From an uncultured Eubacteriales bacterium (GTDB lineage: Bacteria > Bacillota > Clostridia > Oscillospirales > Ruminococcaceae), in assembly GCA_900319075.1 (NCBI GenBank), contig ONMZ01000012.1, positions 1 through 43,721 on the forward strand: a stretch of DNA of 43,721 bases. Direction: 5' to 3'. This document shows positions 15,403 to 23,348 of the stretch, piece by piece; position 1 is the stretch's first letter, and every line of letters starts with the position of its first letter. Position numbers and translations under genes: made by a program. Under the pieces are notes generated by a model. The model was not told the DNA's origin and ran no database searches. It saw only the letters and a program-made list of their open reading frames with translations.

Positions 15403-16109
15403 ATAATAAACCTGAGATCATCGGTATCATCACCGCCATGTCATGTGAGGCGGAAACGATCCGGCCTTTGCTTACAGATATTAAAAAAGAAAAGATAGGC
15501 TACGGAGAATTTATCAGCGGAAAACTGGGAAACACCCGGGTGGTGCTTTCCGTATGCGGGGTGGGAAAGGTCTTTGCCGGAGTCTGCACAAGCATTATGA
15601 TAATCAACTTCGGCTGCACCCACATATTTAATATAGGTGTTGCAGGGGCACTTACTCAGGATCTGGACATAGGAGATACCGTATGCGCCAGCGCAACCGT
15701 TGAGTACGACATGGACACCTCTGCGGCGGGAGATCTTGTGGGACTTATCTCCGGGATAAACGTGGTGGAGATGCCCTGTCACGAGCAGACCCTTGGGCAG
15801 ATCGAAAGTTTTTTCCTCACCAAAGGCATAAGCCTTAAAAAGGGCATTATCGCATCGGGAGACAGATTTCTTAAAGGGGCTGACGAAAGGCTGCCTTTGG
15901 CAGAGCAGTTTGGCGCCTGTGCAGGAGAAATGGAAGGGGCAGCTGTGGGACAGATATGCTATGCAAACTCGGTGCCATACAACGTTTTACGGATAATAAC
16001 CGACAAGGCCGACCCGGATGTGGGACAGCAGTATACAGACAACCTTGAAAAATGTGCATCAATGCTTGCCCTGACCTTTGCAGAGTATATTTGCAGCAGA
16101 GATGATTAA
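15399..16109 (+). CDS. mtnN: 5'-methylthioadenosine/S-adenosylhomocysteine nucleosidase family protein
   Basis: A 236-residue phosphorylase-superfamily enzyme. It starts IIGIITAMSCEAETIRPLL, has a GVGKVFAGVCTSIMI segment, FNIGVAGAL, IIASGDRFLKG and the GACAGEMEGAAVGQICY motif with the Glu-Met-Glu substrate signature. The catalytic Asp is likely the one in RIITDKAD. It would cleave methylthioadenosine and S-adenosylhomocysteine. Start at ATG 15399, overlapping the VanZ-like stop, with ACGGAGG upstream; the reading frame is open much further upstream but that part is out of frame with vanZ and is rejected. Confidence 0.9.
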   Translation: MNNKPEIIGIITAMSCEAETIRPLLTDIKKEKIGYGEFISGKLGNTRVVLSVCGVGKVFAGVCTSIMIINFGCTHIFNIGVAGALTQDLDIGDTVCASATVEYDMDTSAAGDLVGLISGINVVEMPCHEQTLGQIESFFLTKGISLKKGIIASGDRFLKGADERLPLAEQFGACAGEMEGAAVGQICYANSVPYNVLRIITDKADPDVGQQYTDNLEKCASMLALTFAEYICSRDD

Positions 16110-16132
16110 AAAACAGATACTAATATATATAT

Positions 16133-16169
16133 TCCCCCGGGACAAAAAAATCTCCCGGGGGATTTTTTT
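16133..16169 (+). terminator. strong terminator after mtnN
   Basis: Ten-base arms TCCCCCGGGA (16133-16142) and TCCCGGGGGA (16153-16162) followed by seven Ts. It insulates the cofactor/tRNA unit from the micropeptide unit. Confidence 0.85.
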
Positions 16170-16188
16170 GACAGTTTTCAAACCGCTT

Positions 16189-16232
16189 GTAGTTTATGCA
16201 ACACCCTTTTTCGGGGGTGTTGTTTATACTAC
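16189..16232. promoter_or_regulatory. 44-bp imperfect inverted repeat upstream of the micropeptide promoter
   Basis: Eighteen-base arms 16189-16206 and 16215-16232 pair at 16 positions (one as G-T), with an eight-base loop. There is no T run, so a terminator is unlikely. Its centre lies about 78 bp before the expected transcription start at 16289, a position that suits an activator or a silencer site. Confidence 0.55.
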
Positions 16233-16253
16233 ATCGGCGGCAAAATCTATCTA

Positions 16254-16282
16254 TTGAAAAAGCCGTATGAACGTGATATTAT
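16254..16282 (+). promoter_or_regulatory. promoter of the micropeptide unit
   Basis: TTGAAA (16254-16259), 17 bp, TATTAT (16277-16282). The message would run about 280 bases to the terminator at 16537-16569. Confidence 0.65.
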
Positions 16283-16343
16283 ACATACAGACCAAGGAAA
16301 ACACAAACACAACAAACACTTCAAACAAAGGAGGAACGCAGTA

Positions 16344-16406
16344 ATGTGGTACAATGTATTTTTCTTGTACACTGAGTTTGGTATCATCGCAAAGAAAAAG
16401 TTTTGA
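16344..16406 (+). CDS. micropeptide 1 (20 residues)
   Basis: MWYNVFFLYTEFGIIAKKKF, with AAAGGAGGAAC placed eight bases before the ATG. It has an aromatic, hydrophobic body and a basic KKK tail, as in small membrane-active peptides, type I toxins or secreted signal peptides. I do not recognise it. It is first in a unit that holds no other gene than micropeptide 2. It could also be a translated leader of a regulatory RNA. Confidence 0.5.
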   Translation: MWYNVFFLYTEFGIIAKKKF

Positions 16407-16449
16407 TCAAAGACTTAACACATAAATAAAGAAAAGGAGGCAAATAACA

Positions 16450-16500
16450 ATGGATCTGACACTTTTTTCCGTACAGGATGTTGTTGCAATCTTTGTATGA
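16450..16500 (+). CDS. micropeptide 2 (16 residues)
   Basis: MDLTLFSVQDVVAIFV, with AAAAGGAGG placed nine bases before the ATG. It is hydrophobic with an early Asp. An ATG at 16497 overlaps its stop codon (ATGA) and opens a further 11-codon frame, MILINKKIVRI. Joined in that frame, the two would form a short membrane-plus-basic-tail protein, so micropeptide 2 could be a frameshifted form of a holin-like toxin. This is inference; as read, it is a distinct 16-residue frame with an excellent start site. Confidence 0.45.
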   Translation: MDLTLFSVQDVVAIFV

Positions 16501-16536
16501 TTCTGATAAACAAAAAAATTGTGCGAATATAAATAA

Positions 16537-16575
16537 AACGGCCCTTACCGGGTAAAGGTAAGGGTCGTTGTTAGT
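16537..16575. terminator. bidirectional terminator between the micropeptide unit and the ATPase-like gene
   Basis: Thirteen-base arms 16537-16549 and 16557-16569 with one G-T pair and a seven-base loop. Plus-strand GTTAGTTTTATTT and minus-strand TTTATTT follow. Confidence 0.75.
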
Positions 16576-16576
16576 T

Positions 16577-17173
16577 TTATTTGAAACTTTTTTCTATTAC
16601 TATCTCTATCTTTCCCATGGCAACACCCACGGTAACGTTATCCGCAAGATTTGCAAGGATCGACTTTTCAAGCTCGTCCCAGTCTTCGCTGTATGATCTT
16701 TTGACATCATCGGACTCAAATGCGTCACGGTAATTTTTCAGCGACCAGATAGTTTCCTCGTCATAGTCCGCCAACCCCCTTGACCACACACCATATGGGT
16801 CCTCGCTAACGGAGTTGTTGTTTCCAACGATGCTTTCAAGCCACACCACGAGCCTTCCCACAATGCCTTTTGATGCGGCATTCTTTCCGTCACCGGATAT
16901 GGAAAGTATCCTGTCTACGTCATATTCACCGGTTTTGTCTATCATAACTCCCAGGTGCAGCTCAAACCTTTTGCCTACGTTTTCTATCCAGAACTTCCCC
17001 TTGCCGTATCTGAGCAGGTGGGGCAGCATACATATAAGCTCCTCCGCCAGCAGACGCATCCTCAGCACAGAACGTTTATCCAGATTATGATACTCCGCCA
17101 CTCTCTGGGCCTCTTCGGGGATATTTGCAAAATCCTTTTCGTTCCTTTTTAGATAATAGGTATTTGATACCAT
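16577..17173 (-). CDS. uncharacterised protein, possibly GHKL ATPase-like
   Basis: A 198-residue soluble protein. The part LRMRLLAEELICMLPHLL is like the N box helix (E-x-x-x-x) of HATPase anti-sigma-factor kinases, followed by KGKFWIENVGKRFELHLGV, a sheet typical of that fold, but the family's G1 and G2 glycine motifs are weak or absent. A degenerate ATP-binding or partner-binding protein is possible. I do not assign a function. GTGAGG precedes the ATG. It has its own consensus promoter, ends at the shared terminator and faces the micropeptide unit tail to tail. Confidence 0.6.
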   Translation of the reverse strand: MVSNTYYLKRNEKDFANIPEEAQRVAEYHNLDKRSVLRMRLLAEELICMLPHLLRYGKGKFWIENVGKRFELHLGVMIDKTGEYDVDRILSISGDGKNAASKGIVGRLVVWLESIVGNNNSVSEDPYGVWSRGLADYDEETIWSLKNYRDAFESDDVKRSYSEDWDELEKSILANLADNVTVGVAMGKIEIVIEKSFK

Positions 17174-17211
17174 ATCCGTACCTCACTTCAGTTAATTATC
17201 ATTCCTTTTAG

Positions 17212-17241
17212 ATTATACCACGCAATAAGGCATTTTGTCAA
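17212..17241 (-). promoter_or_regulatory. promoter of the ATPase-like gene
   Basis: TTGACA (17241-17236), 18 bp, TATAAT (17217-17212) on the minus strand. Both hexamers are perfect. Confidence 0.7.
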
Positions 17242-17258
17242 TCTTTTACCCTTAGCGT

Positions 17259-17283
17259 AAAAAAGCCGCCTGTAAGAGGCGGC
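17259..17283 (-). terminator. terminator after the EAL gene
   Basis: Arms GCCGCCT (17265-17271) and AGGCGGC (17277-17283) with a five-base loop. On the minus strand six Ts follow (17264-17259). Confidence 0.8.
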
Positions 17284-17290
17284 ATTTTTA

Positions 17291-18907
17291 TTATTCTCCT
17301 TTTTCTTCATCGTCCACCACCAGAGTTGCAGAGCCGTAAGCTTTCAGAGGCTTGCCTGCTTCATCACGCTCCAGGGTGTATCTTACGTGGAAGGGAACTC
17401 GTCCCACGGTGAGAGGTATGATATGTTCAAAGCTGTCTATCTTACCGCTCAGCAGCTTGTCCATTACCTCACGGTACATATCCGCATAATCCGGCGGGAA
17501 AACTCCCGTTTCTATAAGCGGCTCCGGATAGTTATGCACCAGCGGCGGAACATTAAGATCACGCATACATCTGAAACACGGTCTCATCTCCCTGGTGGAA
17601 ACGTCCACCTCCCAGGCGTAAACGTTGGCGTGCTCGCTGGCAAAACGGAACCTGCGCTCGCTGTCATACAGCTCGTTATAGCGCTTTTTCTCTGCGGTGA
17701 CATTCTGTACCATGGCATAGAACAGATAATGCTCCTCGGTCCTTCCGATCATACGGATAAAGCTGCGAACACATATCCTGTCCTCGCCGCAGGTCTTTGA
17801 GCAGATATTGCGCCAAGTCTCGCAGCTTTCCTCATCCTTTGATCTGATGGCACGCAAAAGCGTCTGCTCATAGATCTCACGGTTTTTCTCGTCAAGGGAC
17901 GCCCACGGGTCGGCATCAAGTATCTCCTGCTCCATCATATTCATGCCGATCTCTTTTATATATTTCTTGTTCACCTTGAGTATCTCTGCGTCACCGTTGT
18001 GATATGTAAAAATAACTGCGCCGCCCACAAAGTTATTGAAGATAATAGTCTCCATAGACCGGGGATCCCAGAAGCGTCCTGCTTCCATGCTGTTTATAAG
18101 ATCCATAGCAGGTGTCAGCGGTTCATGCTCCAGCTGTCCCATTTTTTCTCTGAACTCATCCTCCGCAACAGGCTTTGAATACAAATATCCCTGGACATAC
18201 TTGCAGCCTATGCTCTTCATATAGTCCGCCTGCTCCATGGTCTCAACGCCCTCTGCGATAACAGGTGTACCCAGCCACTTTGCCATACGCACTATGGCGC
18301 TGATTATTGTGCCCCCTCTGCCGCCGATCTCGCCGCTGAGAAAACGCATATCCAGCTTAATAACGTCCACCGCCAGGTCCTTGAGCACATTAAGGGAGGA
18401 ATATCCGCTTCCGAAGTCGTCCATTTCCACAACGTATCCGTACTCATGCAGCTGGCGCAGCACGTCGGACACAAGCTCCATACCGCCGATGGCAGAGCTT
18501 TCCGTTATCTCCACATGAAGGTACTTCACAGGTATATCATAACTTTTACGCAGATTTTCTATCTGCTCCACATAATCCTTGCGGTATATATCATATCTTG
18601 ACATATTCACCGACACAGGCACAGGTGTCTCTCCGTTGTCAAGGCACTTACGAAGAAATCTGCACACCGCCTCAAACACCGCCAGGTCGGCTTTATAGAT
18701 AAGGTCGTTTTTTTCCAGCACAGGGATAAAGTCCGAGGGATACTGCATACCGTAAACGGGGTGAGTCCACCTCATAAGTGCCTCCGCACCTATCATTCTT
18801 CCTGTGGAATGGTTTATCTTGGGCTGATATGTAACAAAAATGTGCCCGAATTTAACTGCGTCGTCAAAGCACGCCAACAATTCCTGTTCTGTCATTACTC
18901 TGTTCAT
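17291..18907 (-). CDS. EAL-domain cyclic-di-GMP phosphodiesterase with C-terminal PAS region
   Basis: A 538-residue cytosolic protein with no membrane segment. The EAL domain (about 1-250) comes first and has every catalytic and metal residue recalled for active enzymes: GAEALMRW, the Asn of VSVNMSR, HVEITES, DDFGSGYSSLN, the Lys of VIKLDMRF, AEGVET and QGYLYSKP. PAS-like sensing modules follow (about 270-400 and 400-535). No GGDEF domain is present. It should linearise cyclic-di-GMP, with the C-terminal PAS region sensing a signal. GGGGG upstream supports the ATG at 18907. It stands alone between a promoter and a terminator. Confidence 0.9.
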   Translation of the reverse strand: MNRVMTEQELLACFDDAVKFGHIFVTYQPKINHSTGRMIGAEALMRWTHPVYGMQYPSDFIPVLEKNDLIYKADLAVFEAVCRFLRKCLDNGETPVPVSVNMSRYDIYRKDYVEQIENLRKSYDIPVKYLHVEITESSAIGGMELVSDVLRQLHEYGYVVEMDDFGSGYSSLNVLKDLAVDVIKLDMRFLSGEIGGRGGTIISAIVRMAKWLGTPVIAEGVETMEQADYMKSIGCKYVQGYLYSKPVAEDEFREKMGQLEHEPLTPAMDLINSMEAGRFWDPRSMETIIFNNFVGGAVIFTYHNGDAEILKVNKKYIKEIGMNMMEQEILDADPWASLDEKNREIYEQTLLRAIRSKDEESCETWRNICSKTCGEDRICVRSFIRMIGRTEEHYLFYAMVQNVTAEKKRYNELYDSERRFRFASEHANVYAWEVDVSTREMRPCFRCMRDLNVPPLVHNYPEPLIETGVFPPDYADMYREVMDKLLSGKIDSFEHIIPLTVGRVPFHVRYTLERDEAGKPLKAYGSATLVVDDEEKGE

Positions 18908-18948
18908 ATTATCCCCCTTATCTTCCGACTGGTCATCTTCGTTTTTTC

Positions 18949-18977
18949 ATTATACCACAAACCTTCACAAAAATCAA
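18949..18977 (-). promoter_or_regulatory. promoter of the EAL gene
   Basis: TTGATT (18977-18972), 17 bp, then TATAAT (18954-18949), with an extended TGG before the -10. Confidence 0.65.
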
Positions 18978-19021
18978 CAGTTTTTTGCCGAAAACAGCCG
19001 CCGGGATACAGCATATCCACC

Positions 19022-19053
19022 AAAAAAAGAGAACGAAACCTCTATCGTTCTCT
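19022..19053 (-). terminator. terminator of the shikimate operon
   Basis: Arms AGAGAACG (19028-19035) and CGTTCTCT (19046-19053), ten-base loop, then seven Ts on the minus strand (19028-19022). It follows the last gene by five bases. Confidence 0.85.
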
Positions 19054-19058
19054 TTGGT

Positions 19059-19895
19059 TTATATTCTGTTTTTCAGCACACATTCCACAATATTTTTGTA
19101 AAGGGACATATCGTTTTCCAGCCGCTTGGCGATAAACTGTGCCTGCTCCTTATCGGGAGCACCCACATCAAGCTCCATCAGCACCTTTTGGCAGCAGCTG
19201 CACTTACAGCTTACTATCATTCCCCGGGGTGGATATTTTATCTCGCAGCTGTTTTGTGTCTGTGCCTTTTCAGCCTTTTCTCTTGCGGCAGCTGTAAGCC
19301 TTTTTTCCAGATCTGTTTGCCCCGCAAAGTCCTCATCGGGGGGCATTTTTCCTAAAATATAGTCCATTACCAAACAATAGAGCCTTGAAGGGTCGCTGTT
19401 CATAAGGGATCTTTCGTGGTCTGATATCTCCCTTTCCCTGTTCCACAGCACCATACGCATAAGCGTTCTTCCGCTGTCACAGCACTCACACTGTGCTCCC
19501 AGGTCCTCCCCTTGGGATACAAGTTCAACACGTATATCTCTTTTGTTCTTTTTATCCTGCATATACTCCTCACCGGAGATCAATGCTCTGTCCCTCAGAC
19601 TTCTTGGCACCATGCTTTCCAGCTCACTCACAAGCTGTCTGCCCGTATCGGTCAGCTTTACATGGCCCTGTGCGTCCGTTTGGGTCATACCGTCTTTACA
19701 CATCTGCTCAAACGCCTCAACATAGGTAAAATACCCGATAACATTCTCGTTTACCGTAAGTATCTCACGCAGCTGAGCCGCCGTACAGTTTATCTGAGAG
19801 CTTGAAAGAAAGCTTCCGATAAGTATTTTCGCCTGACTCACATCAAAGATCGTTTTCATCTGCTGTGAAAAAAATCTCTCGGGGTTCTTTTCCAA
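19059..19895 (-). CDS. DUF4364-like winged-helix protein with Cys motifs
   Basis: A 278-residue protein. Its first 150 residues (FDVSQAKILIGSFLSSSQ, then YVEAFEQMCKDGMTQ, then LTDTGRQLVSELESMVPRSLRD) resemble a clostridial winged-helix family I recall as DUF4364. The C-terminal part has CECCDSG and CKCSCCQ, two Cys clusters that could bind metal and are not in the core family. The start is uncertain: TTG at 19895 has AAGGGGGG seven bases before it; a TTG at 19916 overlaps the aroC stop, and a GTG at 19901 is too close to the site. It is last in the shikimate operon. Confidence 0.65.
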   Translation of the reverse strand: MEKNPERFFSQQMKTIFDVSQAKILIGSFLSSSQINCTAAQLREILTVNENVIGYFTYVEAFEQMCKDGMTQTDAQGHVKLTDTGRQLVSELESMVPRSLRDRALISGEEYMQDKKNKRDIRVELVSQGEDLGAQCECCDSGRTLMRMVLWNREREISDHERSLMNSDPSRLYCLVMDYILGKMPPDEDFAGQTDLEKRLTAAAREKAEKAQTQNSCEIKYPPRGMIVSCKCSCCQKVLMELDVGAPDKEQAQFIAKRLENDMSLYKNIVECVLKNRI

Positions 19896-19912
19896 GAACA
19901 CGCCCCCCTTAA

Positions 19913-21004
19913 TCAAAAGTTAGGATAATCAAGCATATGGTTGAGAATAGCGATATTCAGCGCAGCCTCCACCGCAGGCACTGCCCTTGGCACGATGCAT
20001 GGGTCATGTCTTCCCTTTATCTCCAGTGTTTCATTTTTCATTGCAGAATAATCCACTGTTTCCTGGGGCTTTGAGATAGACGGTGTAGGCTTTACAGCCA
20101 CACGCAGGGTTATGGGCATTCCGCTTGAGATGCCGCCAAGGATCCCTCCGTGGTTATTGGTCTTTGTTACAACGTGTCCGTTGTCGTTCACATAAAACTC
20201 GTCGTTATTTTCAGAGCCTGTAAGCTCTGCGCTTGCAAAGCCTGCTCCGAATTCAAGTCCCTTTACTGCGGGGATACCGAAGATAAGCTGTGCGATGGAA
20301 TTTTCCAGACCGTCGAACATAGGTGAGCCGATCCCTGCGGGAACGTTTATTGCGATAGCCTCAATAACACCGCCAACGCTGTCTCCGGCTTCTCTGGCTT
20401 TTTTTATCTCCTTTTTCATCTCGTTTCCCTGAACGTCTATAATAACAGGGAAATCCTTGTCCCAAAGTTCTCTTATATCGTCCTTTGAGGTGTTTATAGC
20501 ATCAAAGCTCTTATCCTGTATGCCGTGTATCTGTGCGATATGTGCGCCTATATATATCCCTCTTCTGCGAAGTATCTGCTGTGCAACTGCTCCTGCAAAG
20601 CAAAGGGGCGCTGTGAGCCTGCCGGAAAAATGTCCGCCCCCACGAAAGTCGTTAAAGCCCCTGTAACGCAAAGCGCCGGTATAATCCGCATGACCGGGTC
20701 TTGCAAGCTTTGAAAGTCTGGAATAGTCCTGAGAATGCTGGTCGGTGTTTGCGATCATGGCGCAAATAGGCGTGCCGGTGGTCTTTCCGTTATAAAAGCC
20801 CGACACTATCCGGGGAATATCCTTTTCACTGCGTGGGGTAGTAAGACCGTCCTTTTTGGGAGCTCTTCTTGCCATAAACTTATATATCTCGTCAATATCA
20901 AGGCTCTCCCCTGCAGGGATATTATCCATGCACACACCTATGGCCTGTCCATGGCTTTCTCCGAATATTGAAAAGGTTATCTTATTGTTCCATGTCGACG
21001 ACAT
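19913..21004 (-). CDS. aroC: chorismate synthase
   Basis: A 363-residue AroC, the last shared enzyme of aromatic synthesis, converting EPSP to chorismate with reduced flavin. Family signatures are visible: FGESHGQAIGVCMDNIPAG at the start, RPGHADYTG, and FRGGGHFSGRLTAPLCFAGA. The C-terminal RHDPCIVPRAVPAVEAA is also typical. GGAGG precedes the ATG. It follows aroA by 29 bp. Confidence 0.97.
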   Translation of the reverse strand: MSSTWNNKITFSIFGESHGQAIGVCMDNIPAGESLDIDEIYKFMARRAPKKDGLTTPRSEKDIPRIVSGFYNGKTTGTPICAMIANTDQHSQDYSRLSKLARPGHADYTGALRYRGFNDFRGGGHFSGRLTAPLCFAGAVAQQILRRRGIYIGAHIAQIHGIQDKSFDAINTSKDDIRELWDKDFPVIIDVQGNEMKKEIKKAREAGDSVGGVIEAIAINVPAGIGSPMFDGLENSIAQLIFGIPAVKGLEFGAGFASAELTGSENNDEFYVNDNGHVVTKTNNHGGILGGISSGMPITLRVAVKPTPSISKPQETVDYSAMKNETLEIKGRHDPCIVPRAVPAVEAALNIAILNHMLDYPNF

Positions 21005-21033
21005 ATTCTTTCCTCCACCTTCCGCTAAGCGGC

Positions 21034-22260
21034 TTATTTCTCAACAGTAATATCCCCGCCCAGGCTTTTATACACCCGGAAAAAGTCGGGATAGGATTTT
21101 TCAACGCACTGTGCCCCCAAAAGCGTTACGGGCGCTGTACTTCTCGTTGCTGCCACTGCCGCTGCCATAGCTATCCTATGGTCATTAAAGCAGTCCACGG
21201 TGCCTCCGTTAAGGCTTTGCACTCCCTGTATCTCCAGAAAGTCCTCTCCCGGAGTGACTTTACCCCCAAGGGCATTCAGACAGCTGCTTATGGCGCTGAG
21301 CCTGTCGCTTTCCTTGATCCGCAGCCTTGCCACGTTGCTTATACGGCTTTTGCCATCACAAAAGCTTGCAAGCACTGCAAGTATCGGCACAAGATCGGGG
21401 ATATCCGAACAATCAAGCTCAAAAGCTTTCAGCCCGCCATTTCTATTATACACTATTTCTCTGCATATTTCAACAATTTTTTTATCCCCCTGGGAAGATT
21501 TTTCGTCAAGCCCCAGAATATCCACATCAGAGCCCAGAGAATTTGCCACGCAAAAGAACGCCGCCTGGGAATAATCCCCCTCAACGGAGGCATCAAAGCC
21601 ATTCATCTCTCCGCCCTTTACAGCATATCCCCCTGCCGTTTCTTCCACCCTTACGCCGCATTTTTTAAGGCAGCTTGCGGTTATATCCACATACGGGCGT
21701 GATTGGAGGGGAGAGGTAAGTGTTATCCTGCTTTCGCCCTTTAAAAGTGCCAGTGCAAATATCAGCCCGGTAACGAACTGAGATGAGATATCTCCCGGGA
21801 TACGGTATTCTCCGCTTTTAAGCTTTCCTTTCACGGTAAATGGCATTGTCCCTTGATAGTCAAACTCCGCTCCGTGCTTTGGAAGCTCCTCAAGATAGGG
21901 TGTTATGGGTCTTTGGGGCAGCTTTCCCTGCCCTAAGAACGTAGTTTCCACCCCAAGGGCACACGCAACGGGGATAAGGAACCTAAGGGTCGAGCCTGAT
22001 TCGCAGCAGTCTATCTCCGCTTTTGCAGGCACCTTTTCAATGCCCCTTATGAGCGCAGTATCGCCCTTTATATCTATCTTTGCCCCAAGGGCTCTCATGG
22101 CGTTTACGGTGGCGGTTATATCCTTTGAAAGGCTTAGGTTTTCCACTTTGCCGGTGCCTTTTGCCAGCGCCGCAGCTATCACAAGTCTGTGTGCCACGCT
22201 CTTTGACGGTGGAACGCTTACCTCACCCTTGAGTTTTTTAGGACGTATAGTAACTACCAT
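21034..22260 (-). CDS. aroA: 3-phosphoshikimate 1-carboxyvinyltransferase (EPSP synthase)
   Basis: A 408-residue AroA, adding phosphoenolpyruvate to shikimate-3-phosphate. It begins VPPSKSVAHRLVIAAALA, has ESGSTLRFLIPVA, the LPQRPI segment, a GDISSQFVTGLI strand and the C-terminal FNDHRIAMAAAVAA. All substrate-binding residues seen are standard. The ATG at 22260 lies inside the end of the DUF3592-like gene (23-bp overlap), so translation is likely coupled. Confidence 0.96.
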   Translation of the reverse strand: MVVTIRPKKLKGEVSVPPSKSVAHRLVIAAALAKGTGKVENLSLSKDITATVNAMRALGAKIDIKGDTALIRGIEKVPAKAEIDCCESGSTLRFLIPVACALGVETTFLGQGKLPQRPITPYLEELPKHGAEFDYQGTMPFTVKGKLKSGEYRIPGDISSQFVTGLIFALALLKGESRITLTSPLQSRPYVDITASCLKKCGVRVEETAGGYAVKGGEMNGFDASVEGDYSQAAFFCVANSLGSDVDILGLDEKSSQGDKKIVEICREIVYNRNGGLKAFELDCSDIPDLVPILAVLASFCDGKSRISNVARLRIKESDRLSAISSCLNALGGKVTPGEDFLEIQGVQSLNGGTVDCFNDHRIAMAAAVAATRSTAPVTLLGAQCVEKSYPDFFRVYKSLGGDITVEK

Positions 22261-22774
22261 TGTGTTCGTTTCTCCATTGTTCCTGTTTTTTCTTTTCGTT
22301 GTGCACTGACCTTATGACGCATATGCACACTATACCCATCACCACAGACAGCACGATAAGGACTATCCGGGCAGCCGTGAAGTATTCCAGATCTCCATCG
22401 AGATAATAATTATCGTGGTCGTAGGGGTCATAGTGTATCAGAATCCTGTCCCCTTTATCGAAATCCGAGCCTCTGCTTTTAATAACATCGAGGCCGAAAT
22501 CGCTGCCCTTTTCAACCTCTATCGTCAGCAAAGTCTTGATATAGTGGTTGCCGCCCGTTACCACCTCTTTGTCCGTCACCAAGGCATATGCCTTCCCGGT
22601 ACACTCGGATTTCTGCGCCTTTGCGACATCGACCAACGATACAATTATCAGAAATGCCTCAAAAACCAGCACCAACCACATACAGATACGCTTGGCTCTC
22701 AGCCTTTTGCCCATTTCGTCCTTTTCTTTTTTGATACGTTCTTTAAGGCGCTTGTTATACTTTGATTTTGACAA
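22238..22774 (-). CDS. small membrane protein, DUF3592-like
   Basis: A 178-residue protein with a basic N-terminal tail, one membrane segment at about 29-48, an extracytoplasmic beta-rich part of about 85 residues, a second segment at about 133-152 and a charged tail. It resembles the DUF3592 pattern (two TM segments with a sheet between, YDPYDHDNYYLDG). Function unknown. The reading frame opens at TTG 22774 with a weak site; the ATG at 22714 has AAAAGGA six bases before it and may be the true start. It sits between GNAT and aroA in the shikimate operon. Confidence 0.6.
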   Translation of the reverse strand: MSKSKYNKRLKERIKKEKDEMGKRLRAKRICMWLVLVFEAFLIIVSLVDVAKAQKSECTGKAYALVTDKEVVTGGNHYIKTLLTIEVEKGSDFGLDVIKSRGSDFDKGDRILIHYDPYDHDNYYLDGDLEYFTAARIVLIVLSVVMGIVCICVIRSVHNEKKKQEQWRNEHNGSYYTS

Positions 22775-22840
22775 TTTTATAACATCTCTTCGCTTTTTTG
22801 TTTTTAGTCCCTTTTATTTAAGCTTTGACAGCACAAGCAC

Positions 22841-23320
22841 TCACAGCTCTTTTATATATCTCACGTCACAGGCAAAATGGTCTGTTTTCACTATCTTCTC
22901 AAAGGTACGCTCAAATCCGTACTTTTCATAAAATCTCTGAGCCGCCTTCATATTTTCCAGCGTTTCCAGATAGCATCTGCGGTAATGCTTTGCGGCAAAG
23001 TCCAGAGCTGTCCGCATAAGCAGCCCTGCTGCGCCTGTGCCCCTTGCCTTTGGAAGGCAATACATTTTCTGAAGCTCACACACTCCATCTGCACCCTTCA
23101 GCTTTCCTATGCCTGCTCCGCCGACTATCTCTCCCGATTCCTCCTGCGCCACCCAGTATCTGCTGTCACGGCGGGCATAAACTTTGGAAAAGCACCCCAG
23201 ATCGGGGTCTGTCCATGCTGTGCCTGCATGGTCCGCTCCGAACTCCACAAGGCAGCTTCGTATGATATTTTCCACCGCCCTGTCGTCCTCGGGCGTTATC
23301 TCTCTGACTATGTATCCCAT
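22841..23320 (-). CDS. GNAT-family N-acetyltransferase
   Basis: A 159-residue acetyltransferase. The acetyl-CoA site is read in LQKMYCLPKARGTGAAGLLMRTAL (Q/R-x-x-G-x-G/A), followed by the CYLETLENMKAAQRFYEKYGFE end of the fold. The substrate is unknown. It lies between aroB and the DUF3592-like gene, so it is expressed with the shikimate genes. The site before the ATG is weak, so coupling is likely. Confidence 0.85.
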   Translation of the reverse strand: MGYIVREITPEDDRAVENIIRSCLVEFGADHAGTAWTDPDLGCFSKVYARRDSRYWVAQEESGEIVGGAGIGKLKGADGVCELQKMYCLPKARGTGAAGLLMRTALDFAAKHYRRCYLETLENMKAAQRFYEKYGFERTFEKIVKTDHFACDVRYIKEL

Positions 23321-23348
23321 TTTATCATCTGCTTTTCCTGCTTTTGCT

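Noticed and set aside
16133-16162. mtnN terminator as part of the micropeptide inverted repeat
   Set aside because: Its arms and T run are complete on their own and separated by 27 bases from the inverted repeat.
21780-21805. Noc-binding-site-like CTCCCGGGA in aroA
   Set aside because: The flanks do not match the TATTTCCCGGGAAATA consensus and it lies in a coding region.
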